Below, one piece after another: positions 55,789 to 64,000 of a stretch of 64,000 bases of DNA. The DNA is from JACRLV01 sp045863555 (GTDB lineage Bacteria; Planctomycetota; Phycisphaerae; UBA1845; Fen-1342), in assembly GCA_045863555.1 (NCBI GenBank), contig BTUU01000025.1, positions 1 to 64,000 of the forward strand, written 5' to 3'. A program made the position numbers and the translations under genes. The stretch's first letter is position 1. Every line of letters starts with the position of its first letter. The notes below the pieces were generated by a model, which did no database searches, was not told the origin of the DNA, and saw nothing but the letters and a program-made list of their open reading frames with translations.

Positions 55789-58700
55789 CTACTCAGAGAG
55801 CGAGTTATGCTGCTGCCCGTCGTCGACACATGTCGTCCCCGGCCGCCGGTCGTGCGGCACGCAGACGGTCACGAAGCCCGTGCAAACGCCGCCAGCGCCG
55901 TCGTCGGCTTCGAAGTTGATCCGGTAGACGCGGCCGTTTCCGGTGCCGGATCGTTCGGAGCGCAGCAGCACGGAGTCACCCTGAATCACTGCGTCCGGCG
56001 ACGTATCGCCGTCGCCCAGGCCGTTGATCGGCTCATCCTGCGTGACCGTCAGGATACGAATCGTGACCGTCGGATTGTCCGGGTCGGTGACACCGGTAAT
56101 CGTGACCGGTACGAGCTTGTGATTGGGCGGCCAGAGCAGGGCCGTACTGGGCGCGGCGAGGTCGCATCGCGGCGGTTCATTTACCGTCATGGTCGTGATC
56201 ACAACTTCGTCGGTGTCCGAACCGCCGAGGCCGTCATCGACCGTCAGCCGGAACGTCAGCGTGTCCGCGGCGGACGGAGCGGTGAACGATGGGGTCGCGC
56301 TGTCGGCGCCCGAGAGCACGACGGCGGCGCCGCCGGTCTGCTCCCACGAGAACGACAGCGGATCGCCGTCCGGGTCGCTGCTGGCCGACCCGTCCAGCGT
56401 GACAGACGCGCCTGTGAGGCGCGCCTGGTCGGGTCCGGCGTTCGCCGTCGGTGCATGATTGTCGTTCTCAACCAGGATTGCGACCGTGTCCGTACTGGCG
56501 GCGGTTCCGTCGCTGACCGTCAGTTCGAAGGTCAGCGTCGCGCCGGCCGCGCCGACCGTCGGCGCCGTGAAAGTCGGCGTTTCGGAATTGGCGTCGGAAA
56601 GCGTGACGGCGGGGCCGCCGGTCTGGACCCAGTGGTACGTGATCGTCTCATTGTCCGGGTCGTAGCTGTGTGATCCGTCGAGCGTCACGGCGGCGCCTTC
56701 GGACACGCGCTCCGGCCCCTGGGCATCGGCGATTGGGGGGTTGTTGACATTCTTGATCGTGATGTCGACTGTATCCGCTTCGCTGAACAGCGTTCCGTCT
56801 GAGACGATCAGGCGGAACGTGAGCGTCGAACCGCCCAGGGCGACGGCCGGCGCGGTGAACGTCGGCCGCGACGGATCGGACAGATTCAGCGTCACCTCCG
56901 GTCCGGCCAGCTTGATCCAGGCGTAGGTGAGCGCATCCTGATCCGGGTCGGTGCTTCCGCTGCCGTCGAGCGTAACGAGCGAATTCTCATTGACGCTCTG
57001 GTCGGTACCTGCGTCTGCAACCGGCGGACGGTTCGGCGAGCGCACCACGAGCGTGATCGGAGCCAGCGCGGAGCAGACATCACCCGCCGCGACCACGACG
57101 AGTGCATATCGTCCCGGTGGCGTTGTCGGCTGGGTGAGGATCGTCAGCTCGGTCTGGAATTCGCCCGTGAGCGGTGACGGCGGCGCAAAGGCGAACGTCA
57201 GCCCGGATGGAAGCCCCGCATTCACCGGGATGCGGACCAGGTTGAGTTGGTACGTCGGCGTGAGCGCACCCGCGTGCGTACCGGTCAGCATGAATGCAGC
57301 GGGCTCGCCGGCGATGATCTCCATCCGATCAGTATCGGCCGCCAGCTCACAGGTGGCCGTTCCGACCGTGATGGCGCGGGTGGCCGCGTCGTTTCCTACG
57401 AACTGCGTGAAGTTGGTTTCAACGGAAATCTGCACGATCCGCGTTCCGTAGGTCGTCGGCGTCCACGCGAAACACTCGCCCAGAAACCCGCCTGTGAGCG
57501 GAAGCGGTGTTTCCGCTGAGCGCCCGATCTCGATGGGAACGAGCGAGTCGCCGATGGGTAGATATTCGGTCGCGACGATTGTCGCGGCCTTCGGCTCCGC
57601 GGGCCCAGACTGAGAGTAATGCACAGTCGCATGGATACCGACAGTCTCGTTCGGCTCAGGGTTGCGCAGCAGGCCGGTCGAGCACGTTCCATCGCCGAGG
57701 AAGAAAATGTCTTCCGAGTAGACGTATGCATCGCCCGAAAAAACATCCGGCGCCGGAGGAGGCGGCGCGATCGGATCGGGCGCCGCGATGACCGGACAAT
57801 TGTAAACATCGGTCGCAGTCCCGCTCAGTCCGTTGAGATCGCCATCCGTGACCTGGACCGTGACGGTGTAGTTCCCCGGCGGCGTGCTGGCGAAAATCGT
57901 CAGGCCGTAACTGCCATCGCCGCCTGTGCGCGTCGTGACCGGCCCGCCGATCACCGTATTCGCCGCGTCGAGCAGATGGGCTGTGACCAACCCGCACCCG
58001 ACCGGAAGCAGCGTCGCGCCGAGGCCGTAATCAGCCCGGCCGGACACGCTCACGCTGCCGTTGCAGCCGTACGCATCGACCTGCACGACGATCGGCGTGG
58101 CCGGCGATCGCGAACCGGTCGGCAGACCGCGCGTGGCCCGGTCATTGGCCGTGTACTGTTCGATCGTCGGCTCCCACCGGATCTCGATGACATGCTCGCC
58201 GTCGGATGGCGGCGTCCAGCCGAATTCCACACGGATGGAGCCGACGCCCGTGAAGCTGATCGGCTTCGAACCGATCAGAATCGGTGCGCCGCCGCCGGCC
58301 GGGTGCGCGAACGCACTTACGACCTGCGAGTAGAGTTCCGGCGCGGGCTCGCCACCGAGATTCGCGTAGTAATTGACGTCGGCCGCGATGCACACGGGCT
58401 GACCCGCGATTGCGTTGCCGCTCAATTCGGCGCCGCACACCGGGGGCTGGCCGGCCTCCGCCATCGATTCGAAGAACTGGATGTCGTCTCCGCAGACCCA
58501 CAGGTCGAGCGTCAAACTCGGCGTCGGCGCTGGAGGAGGCGGCGCCGGCGCCGGTGGTTGACAATCCGCGGAGCTCGCGACGCTGAGGGCGGTCTCGATC
58601 TCACCCGTCAGGCTGAAGTCCGTAACCTCAACCAGCACGCGATACAGTCCGGGCGGCGGCGAAGCAATTGGTTGCAAATAGGTGCCGTTCGTCAGCGTGT

Positions 58701-61700
58701 GCACTGTCGACGTGACGGACACGACCTGGTTCGCACTGTCGTAGACGGTCACGGTCACGCGGCCGCCCTGCACGGGGAAGGTCGCGATCGAGGCGGTGTT
58801 GGTTGCCACGAGGTAATCAGCCCGGCCGGACACATTGACCACCGGCCCGACGCAGCCCTGATTGGCTCCCGCGGATACCTGAATGACCGCACCGGTGACC
58901 GGGAACGTGCCCAGTTGGAGGAACGTCGCAGCGGAGTTGTTGGTCGGCAGCACGTCGCCCTCCGGCGGCGTTTGCGCGACCTGTACGCGAACGATGTGGA
59001 ACCCCGGCGGCAGGTCGCCGCCGGCGACGTGCGTCTGAACGGTCGTCGTTCCTCCCAGTGCGAGGCCGGGCACGGTGAGCGTGTCCAGGTGCACCGTCTC
59101 GTCGCCGACAACGGCGATGAAGTCGATCGTGAATGCGCCGGCGCCTGACGAACCGAGGTTCGACACGGCAGCGGCGATGGTGAAACCCTGGGTCTCATCC
59201 AGCAGCGGCGGTGCCGCCTCAACATCGCCAGTGATCGTCGGCGTCTGGATGGCGATATCCGGCTTCAGGTCGTCGGCGACATTGATCTCCAGGCCGCCGC
59301 TGACACTCCCACCGGCGCCTTTTAGCGTGACGACCGCGGGGTAGATTGTGGGCAATGCGCTGGTCGTCACGATATTCACCGGAACGTCAAGCGAGTCGCC
59401 GGGGCAAAGCACCAGCGGCAGCGCCGGCAGCGCATCGAGCGACATCGCGGGATTGCTGAAATCGCCCGCGAGCACGATGTCGTCGATCTGCGCGGGGCAG
59501 TCGCCGGAATTCGTGAAGGACACGGTGGTCTGTACGCTGCCGCTTGGTGGGATGGTGACGCGAACGGGGGTCATGTCGGGCACGACGCCCTGAGGCGCGG
59601 GGGGCGGCGTCAACAGAACCGTCGTGGTGCAGGAGCGCTCATCCTCACCGTCGCTGATGGTCAGCGTGACGCGGCAGGCCGATCCGCACACCTGCGGCGG
59701 AACCGTCAGCGTGGGTGTGGCGATCGACGCGTCGTCGAAGCTCGCCCCCGGACAATCGCTCGTCCAGCTGTAGCTGAGCGGCATCGGTCCGTCGTCCGGG
59801 TCGCTCGAACCGCCGGCGTTCAAGGCGATCGCGGCGCCACCCGGCGCGCAGGCTGCGCTGTACGGCCCGCCTGCATTGCAAAGCGGCGGACGATTGTCGC
59901 AGACGTCTCCGATGCCGTCGCTGTCCGCGTCGGCCTGGTCGATGTTGGGTGTGCTGGGGCAATTGTCGCACGCGTCCGGGATCGTATCGCTGTCGGCGTC
60001 GAGCCGGTCATCGCCCGCACAGGCGTCGCAGCCGTCCGGCACGCCGTCATTGTCCGAATCAGGAACCATCACCGTCCGCGCGACCTGCGTCGCGTGATTG
60101 CCGCTGCGATCGGTAGCGTCATACGTGACGATGTAGGTGCCCGGCGTGTGCACATCGACCGTGTCTCCGCCGATGACCGGCTGGAGATTCTGGTCGCACA
60201 CGTCGCTGATCGATACGCCCGGATCGACAAATCCGGCCGGCCCGCAAAGGACCGTCAGCGGATCGTCGCCGAGAAGCGTGATGACCGGCGGATTCGTATC
60301 GGTCACGGTCACGACGCGCGTCGCCTGGCCGACGTTTCCGGCCGCATCCGTCGCGGTGTAGACGACGACGTACGTGCCGGATTCAGACGTGTTCGGCGTC
60401 GCGCCGCCCACGGTCACCTCGAGCGCGCCGGAGCATTCATCGGTCGCGGTGGCTCCCGCCTCGGTATAGCTGTCGCTGCTGCACGTCAGTGTCACTTGCG
60501 CCGCGCCATTGAGGACGACCTGTGGAGCAAGCGTGTCGCGCACCCGCACCGTCCGCGTCGCCTGCACGACGTGCCCGTCGCTGTCGGTCACCGAGTACGT
60601 GACGATGTAGTCGCCCGGTGAATCCGAATCGACGCTGTCGCCGCCGATCGTCGCCGTCAGGTCCGCGTCGCAGTCATCGGACACAACCGCTCCCGCCTCG
60701 GTGTACGTGCCGACGTGGCACACGATGAACTCGATCGCCGCGCCGTTGAGCGTGATGGTGGGGGCGGCGTCCTGGATCGTCAGCGTGGCCGGCGCGGACG
60801 TGATCGTCCCGCAGTTGACCTCGCTGGCCAGGCAGTCGTACTGCCCGACGGCGGCGTCGGTCGCGACCACGCTCAGGGTCGAGTCGGTCGCGCCGAGGAT
60901 CAGCTCGCCGTTGAAGCGCCACTGGTAGCTCAGCGCGCCGCCGACGTGCGGGATCACCACGATCGTGAACGTGGCCGTATCACCGCGACACGCGACCGCG
61001 TCCTGCGGCTGCTGCGGGATGTTTGGCCCGTGATCGTGGACCATCAGCGTCACGACATTGCTGGCCACGCTGCCGCACGAATTGACGACCAGTACATAGA
61101 ACTCAGCACCGTCGAGCGAAGCCCGATTCGCCTCGGTAATGGGCAACGAGAGCACGTCCGACGTCCCGTCGAAGATCGGGAGCCCGTCCTGGAACCACTG
61201 GTACGTGAACGGGGCGGTCCCGGCCGCCACGACGCGGAAGGTCGCCGTCTGTTCCACGCACGCTTCCGCATTGACCGGCTGCGTCGCGATCGACGCCGGC
61301 CCGCACTCGCACACGTCGGGGATGCCGTTTCCGTTCGTATCCGCAAAGCCTCCGCTGGATACGTCGCACTCGTCGGGCACGCCGTTGCCGTTGCAGTCGC
61401 CGCTGCTGCCCGACGAAATGTCGGTCGAGTCGGCCACGCAATTGCCGTTGCAGTCCGGCAGCGTGCCGCTGATCAGGAGCTTCAGGTCGTTATTGGTATC
61501 GTCGAATGTCGGGATGAACGTCAGCCCGTTGCCGATATCCAGGCCGCTGTATGTCGCAAAATTGGTTCCGCCGCGGCCGCCGTGGTCCAGAATGAAGTAG
61601 CTGGACCCGGGGCACGGGTGGAAGTTGTTGATGACATTCACGCTCAGGCGACCATTGAGCGAGACGGCGCCGCTGACGACCACCTGGTCGAGATTGGTCC

Positions 61701-63195
61701 CGGGAAATGTCCCGCCGATGTCGATCGCCGTCTCGCCGCCGGCGGTCTGCGTGTAGCTGCCGAGGATTCGTAGAATCCCAGTCTGCGATCCGCCCGGCTG
61801 GAGCAGTCCGCCGTTTGTCACGTTGGCCAGGACGTTGCCGGTGCCCGAGATGAGCCCGTCCGGAATGTTGGCGGGCTGGTCAAACTGGATGTTCGCGTTG
61901 TTCAGGAGGATGGCGGCGTTCGTGTGCGTATACGTGGACGCAAGCCGGAACGTGCCGCTTGAGACTTCGATCGTTCCGCTGTTGTTCAAGCCGATATTGC
62001 AGTAGCTGTCGCCGGTGCCGCCGGTCTTGCGGACGCTGCCGTTGTTGTTGAAGTACGCCGGTCCGCCGTAGTGCTGGACGTCGGCGTCGCTGACCAGGTT
62101 CCAGTCACCGTCGTTCGTGATCGTGCCGCCGTCGTTGACCCGCAGCGAGGCCGAGCCCTGCATGGTGACCACGCCCTGGTTGCGGAACGTACGGTTCACA
62201 TACAGGTGCTGGTTACCGCCCGTGAGCGTCGTGGCGCCGGTGACCACCGTCGTGCCGCCGTCGCGCATGTTCCCGTACGACCAGGTGAACGGACCGTTGA
62301 CCGTCAGCGTCCCGGTCCCGCCGATCTCGCCGTTGGTCAACTGGCCGGCCCCGCAGGACAGAGTCCCATTCACGCCGAAGAAGCCGCCGCTCACGCTGAC
62401 CGTGCCCGGAAGGCTGCTGGTCCCCTGGAAGATGACCGCGCCGCCGGCGACTTGAAGCGTGCCCTCCCCGGCAAGTGCCGAGCCGGCCGTCAGCGTGTGC
62501 GTTCCGCCGCCGAAGTACAGCACGGTTCCGGCCGCGGCCCGGTACGTCCCGTCTCCGCCGCCGCCGCCGGCCAGGTTGAGCGCGCCGCTGAGCGACTCGA
62601 CCACGCTGCCGGCGCTGCTGAAGAATCCGATATTGCAGTAGCTGTCGCCGGTGCCGCCGGTCTTGCGGACGCTGCCGTTGTNNNNNNNNNNNNNNNNNNN
62701 NNNNNNNNNNNNNNNNNNNNNNNNNNNNNNNNNNNNNNNNNNNNNNNNNNNNNNNNNNNNNNNNNNNNNNNNNNNNNNNNNGAACGGACCGTTGACCGTC
62801 AGCGTCCCGGTCCCGCCGATCTCGCCGTTGGTCAACGTCATTCCGGCGTCCAATACCGATGTCCCAGCAATCGAAAGAAAACCGCCAGATACGCTCACCA
62901 GCTCACCGCTCGTAAGGCTGTTGATGCTCGTGCTCGTACTGCTGAACGAAACGGTCACGTCCGGCGTCATGTCCGGAATGACTACGTCATCGCCCGCGGC
63001 GGGCACGCGGCCCAGGTCCCAGTTCGCCGGATTGTGCCAGGAGCCGGTCCCGGCTCCGCCCGTCCACGTGATCGTGGCCGCGGATGCGCCGGACGCGCCC
63101 GTCCATGCGCAGGAGGCCGTCAGCCACGCGAGCAGGATGCGCGTGCGGGCGAGAGTGCGACAAGGCTGATAGCAGTGGGAGCGTGTGGGTTGCAT
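55789..63195 (-). CDS. Giant repeat-rich secreted surface protein (interrupted by a sequencing gap)
   Basis: About 2468 residues as assembled, real length unknown because 100 N lie inside it. In order it has a signal peptide ending about 40 ('LLAWLTASCAWTGASGASAA'), a beta-helix-like passenger region of about 550 residues with GxLxV repeats and two copies of a 117-residue unit, 'DCNGNGVPDECD'/'DTNGNGIPDVCEC' repeats, an Ig-like domain, several immunoglobulin-type 'VSDDCDADLTATIGGDSVDS' repeats, thrombospondin-3-like calcium repeats ('DSDNDGVPDGCDAC'), a CARDB-like domain, paired 'SGRADY' carbohydrate-binding-like modules, and three PKD/cadherin-like domains ('PPVADAGTDQSVNENS'). It ends in a 'LLWPPNHKLVPVTITGV' domain. 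The start ATG 63195 follows AAGGAAACAGCGCA. It is most likely an adhesin or S-layer-associated protein. Confidence 0.88.
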   Translation of the reverse strand: MQPTRSHCYQPCRTLARTRILLAWLTASCAWTGASGASAATITWTGGAGTGSWHNPANWDLGRVPAAGDDVVIPDMTPDVTVSFSSTSTSINSLTSGELVSVSGGFLSIAGTSVLDAGMTLTNGEIGGTGTLTVNGPFXXXXXXXXXXXXXXXXXXXXXXXXXXXXXXXXXXNGSVRKTGGTGDSYCNIGFFSSAGSVVESLSGALNLAGGGGGDGTYRAAAGTVLYFGGGTHTLTAGSALAGEGTLQVAGGAVIFQGTSSLPGTVSVSGGFFGVNGTLSCGAGQLTNGEIGGTGTLTVNGPFTWSYGNMRDGGTTVVTGATTLTGGNQHLYVNRTFRNQGVVTMQGSASLRVNDGGTITNDGDWNLVSDADVQHYGGPAYFNNNGSVRKTGGTGDSYCNIGLNNSGTIEVSSGTFRLASTYTHTNAAILLNNANIQFDQPANIPDGLISGTGNVLANVTNGGLLQPGGSQTGILRILGSYTQTAGGETAIDIGGTFPGTNLDQVVVSGAVSLNGRLSVNVINNFHPCPGSSYFILDHGGRGGTNFATYSGLDIGNGLTFIPTFDDTNNDLKLLISGTLPDCNGNCVADSTDISSGSSGDCNGNGVPDECDVSSGGFADTNGNGIPDVCECGPASIATQPVNAEACVEQTATFRVVAAGTAPFTYQWFQDGLPIFDGTSDVLSLPITEANRASLDGAEFYVLVVNSCGSVASNVVTLMVHDHGPNIPQQPQDAVACRGDTATFTIVVIPHVGGALSYQWRFNGELILGATDSTLSVVATDAAVGQYDCLASEVNCGTITSAPATLTIQDAAPTITLNGAAIEFIVCHVGTYTEAGAVVSDDCDADLTATIGGDSVDSDSPGDYIVTYSVTDSDGHVVQATRTVRVRDTLAPQVVLNGAAQVTLTCSSDSYTEAGATATDECSGALEVTVGGATPNTSESGTYVVVYTATDAAGNVGQATRVVTVTDTNPPVITLLGDDPLTVLCGPAGFVDPGVSISDVCDQNLQPVIGGDTVDVHTPGTYIVTYDATDRSGNHATQVARTVMVPDSDNDGVPDGCDACAGDDRLDADSDTIPDACDNCPSTPNIDQADADSDGIGDVCDNRPPLCNAGGPYSAACAPGGAAIALNAGGSSDPDDGPMPLSYSWTSDCPGASFDDASIATPTLTVPPQVCGSACRVTLTISDGEDERSCTTTVLLTPPPAPQGVVPDMTPVRVTIPPSGSVQTTVSFTNSGDCPAQIDDIVLAGDFSNPAMSLDALPALPLVLCPGDSLDVPVNIVTTSALPTIYPAVVTLKGAGGSVSGGLEINVADDLKPDIAIQTPTITGDVEAAPPLLDETQGFTIAAAVSNLGSSGAGAFTIDFIAVVGDETVHLDTLTVPGLALGGTTTVQTHVAGGDLPPGFHIVRVQVAQTPPEGDVLPTNNSAATFLQLGTFPVTGAVIQVSAGANQGCVGPVVNVSGRADYLVATNTASIATFPVQGGRVTVTVYDSANQVVSVTSTVHTLTNGTYLQPIASPPPGLYRVLVEVTDFSLTGEIETALSVASSADCQPPAPAPPPPAPTPSLTLDLWVCGDDIQFFESMAEAGQPPVCGAELSGNAIAGQPVCIAADVNYYANLGGEPAPELYSQVVSAFAHPAGGGAPILIGSKPISFTGVGSIRVEFGWTPPSDGEHVIEIRWEPTIEQYTANDRATRGLPTGSRSPATPIVVQVDAYGCNGSVSVSGRADYGLGATLLPVGCGLVTAHLLDAANTVIGGPVTTRTGGDGSYGLTIFASTPPGNYTVTVQVTDGDLNGLSGTATDVYNCPVIAAPDPIAPPPPAPDVFSGDAYVYSEDIFFLGDGTCSTGLLRNPEPNETVGIHATVHYSQSGPAEPKAATIVATEYLPIGDSLVPIEIGRSAETPLPLTGGFLGECFAWTPTTYGTRIVQISVETNFTQFVGNDAATRAITVGTATCELAADTDRMEIIAGEPAAFMLTGTHAGALTPTYQLNLVRIPVNAGLPSGLTFAFAPPSPLTGEFQTELTILTQPTTPPGRYALVVVAAGDVCSALAPITLVVRSPNRPPVADAGTDQSVNENSLVTLDGSGSTDPDQDALTYAWIKLAGPEVTLNLSDPSRPTFTAPAVALGGSTLTFRLIVSDGTLFSEADTVDITIKNVNNPPIADAQGPERVSEGAAVTLDGSHSYDPDNETITYHWVQTGGPAVTLSDANSETPTFTAPTVGAAGATLTFELTVSDGTAASTDTVAILVENDNHAPTANAGPDQARLTGASVTLDGSASSDPDGDPLSFSWEQTGGAAVVLSGADSATPSFTAPSAADTLTFRLTVDDGLGGSDTDEVVITTMTVNEPPRCDLAAPSTALLWPPNHKLVPVTITGVTDPDNPTVTIRILTVTQDEPINGLGDGDTSPDAVIQGDSVLLRSERSGTGNGRVYRINFEADDGAGGVCTGFVTVCVPHDRRPGTTCVDDGQQHNSLSE
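61991..62341. repeat. 351-bp (117-codon) internal repeat unit of the surface protein, copy 1
   Basis: The unit begins with the 55 bases 61991-62045 and ends with the 55 bases 62287-62341. Both ends recur exactly at 62627-62681 and 62782-62836, on either side of the N gap. The middle 241 bases are present only here. The unit encodes the stretch from 'LTNGEIGGTGTLTVNGPF' to 'VRKTGGTGDSYCNIG' when read on the minus strand. Confidence 0.85.
62627..62836. repeat. Second copy of the 117-codon repeat, interrupted by the scaffold gap
   Basis: Ends 62627-62681 and 62782-62836 are identical to the two ends of the copy at 61991-62341. The 100 N between them stand for missing bases; by comparison with copy 1 about 241 bases should lie there, which keeps the reading frame (241 and 100 both leave remainder 1 on division by 3). 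Confidence 0.75.
62682..62781. other. Assembly gap (100 N)
   Basis: Exactly 100 N, the usual placeholder for a scaffold gap of unknown size. It falls inside the second copy of a long repeat, which explains why the assembler could not join the sequence. Confidence 0.98.
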
Positions 63196-63543
63196 TGCGC
63201 TGTTTCCTTTTCTTCGAGCCGGTGAACAGAGACTCGCCGCGGCCGGCGCCCTGCGGCGCCGAGCACGCCCAGGTTTGAATTGCCGGCGATCGACGGCCGA
63301 CCGGGAACGCGGGGCGCACTTGCGCCGGCCCCGAGCCCGTCTCTCCGCCCGACGGCTACCGGGGCGCCACTGGGATCGCCGGAAGGGCCTGTGGATTTAT
63401 CTGGACCCGTGGAAGCCGGCCTGCTACACTCTCGCTCAGCGGGCCGGCGATTGCGTCCACATTGCCCGAACGGAAGTAAAATCGAAAACAACCACCAAAT
63501 CGGCTCACAAAATTCGCGGCGATCGAAAAGAAGTGGGTGTGCC
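63196..63543. other. 348-base divergent promoter region of surface-protein and sigma-factor genes
   Basis: No gene is seen. On the plus strand TGGACC (63402-63407), a 17-base spacer and TACACT (63425-63430) with an extended TGC element is a weak promoter candidate for the sigma factor, giving a leader of about 107 bases. The surface-protein ribosome site AAGGAAACAGCGCA lies directly left of this region's start on the minus strand. The rest is unassigned. Confidence 0.45.
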
Positions 63544-64000
63544 GTGGCCGGACCAGTCAACGATAGGCAGGATGTGCTCCCCGGCGCCGCGGCGACGGAT
63601 GGCGGCGAGTGCGCCGATGTGGACGATCTGCTGCCTGAGGTCTATGAGGAGTTGCATGCTCTCGCTGGTGCTGTCATTCAACGCCACCGGATCTTCGATC
63701 CGACCCGCACCACTTCTTTGATCCAGGATACCTACGTTCTCCTCGCGAAACGCGGCCTGCGCTTTCGCGACCGCATGCATTTTCTTCGCCTGGCCGCCCG
63801 GGCCATGCGGCGGGTGCTCATCGACCGGGTCCGCAACGCGAACGCGCAGAAGCGCGGCGGCGGCCAACCTGTGATTCCGCTGAGCGACACCATCACGCCC
63901 TCGGCCGGCGCACCTGACCTGTTGGCCGTCGAAGCGGCGCTGACGCAACTGGCGACGTTCGATCCGAGAAAGAACCGGATCGTCGAGCTGCGCTTCTTCG
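63544..64000 (+). CDS. ECF-type RNA polymerase sigma factor (TIGR02999-like), N-terminal part
   Basis: Partial gene running off the right edge; 152 residues are visible. The sigma-2 region reads 'DDLLPEVYEELHALAGAVIQ', then 'TSLIQDTYVLLAKRGLRF', 'MHFLRLAARAMRRVLIDRVR' and 'AQKRGGG', and the start of sigma-4 'AALTQLATFDPRKNRIVELR'. This exact pattern belongs to the planctomycete-expanded ECF family TIGR02999. These sigma factors lack a classical anti-sigma and often precede a large kinase gene. The start GTG 63544 has a poor ribosome site, and no better in-frame start exists upstream. It is divergent from the giant surface protein. Confidence 0.88.
   Translation, partial: MAGPVNDRQDVLPGAAATDGGECADVDDLLPEVYEELHALAGAVIQRHRIFDPTRTTSLIQDTYVLLAKRGLRFRDRMHFLRLAARAMRRVLIDRVRNANAQKRGGGQPVIPLSDTITPSAGAPDLLAVEAALTQLATFDPRKNRIVELRFF

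Noticed and set aside
61991..62836. Long repeats around the gap as a CRISPR array or transposon
   Set aside because: They are in-frame coding repeats of one protein, with no spacers, transposase or terminal inverted repeats.

Overview
The window is a high-GC, densely coded bacterial chromosome segment that fits Planctomycetota, most likely a Phycisphaerae-type lineage. The clues are 'DCNGNGVPDECD'-type repeats, dockerin-type repeats on secreted proteins, a planctomycete-style ECF sigma factor (cut by the right edge), many GTG starts and a 2.4-kaa surface protein. A run of exactly 100 N (62682-62781) marks a scaffold gap. I found no prophage, insertion sequence, CRISPR array, rRNA or convincing tRNA.

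Layout. 1-5.4 kb: end of an MDR dehydrogenase, ubiE/menG, a free-standing tRNA-binding (MetG C-terminal) protein, a dprA operon, a lipoprotein and a dockerin protein. 5.5-13.6 kb: cell-wall amidase, thioredoxin-like [2Fe-2S] ferredoxin, two overlapping dynamin-like GTPases, an MgtE magnesium channel and a SpoIIE-type phosphatase. 13.6-21.5 kb: DUF192 protein, iron-type solute-binding lipoprotein, cold-shock protein, methyltransferase, LTD-like protein, EthD-like protein, and a four-PDZ HtrA protease followed by a protease-dead paralogue. 21.7-32.1 kb: GHL10 hydrolase overlapping a membrane Ser/Thr kinase, homocysteine methyltransferase, DUF502 protein, a Gdx/SugE exporter, a non-coding segment ending in the best intrinsic terminator of the window, HNH endonuclease, dockerin protein, acetyltransferase and MCE/MlaD protein. 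32.4-37.7 kb: response regulator, TIM-barrel isomerase-like protein, secreted protein, flippase-like protein and TPR-sulfotransferase.

38.2-47.5 kb is the most striking region. Eight tightly coupled genes on the minus strand encode an SDR/epimerase, UV-damage endonuclease UvsE, FAD amine oxidase, DUF1365, CFA synthase, DUF2878, DUF1295 and a second CFA-like methyltransferase. They are divergent from a CarH/LitR-like MerR regulator. The gene content suggests light or photo-oxidative stress control of membrane-lipid modification and UV repair. The regulator keeps the W-x9-EH signature of CarH but has lost the histidine that ligates cobalt, so what it senses is open.

47.5-55.3 kb is a periplasmic nitrate reductase locus: napD-napA-tetraheme napB-napG-like on plus, divergent from a tetraheme cytochrome/FeS/NrfD module on minus that may replace NapC as quinol oxidase. 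MenG at the left end is consistent with menaquinone-based respiration. 55.8-63.2 kb encodes the giant repeat-rich surface protein, and 63.5-64 kb the start of the ECF sigma factor.
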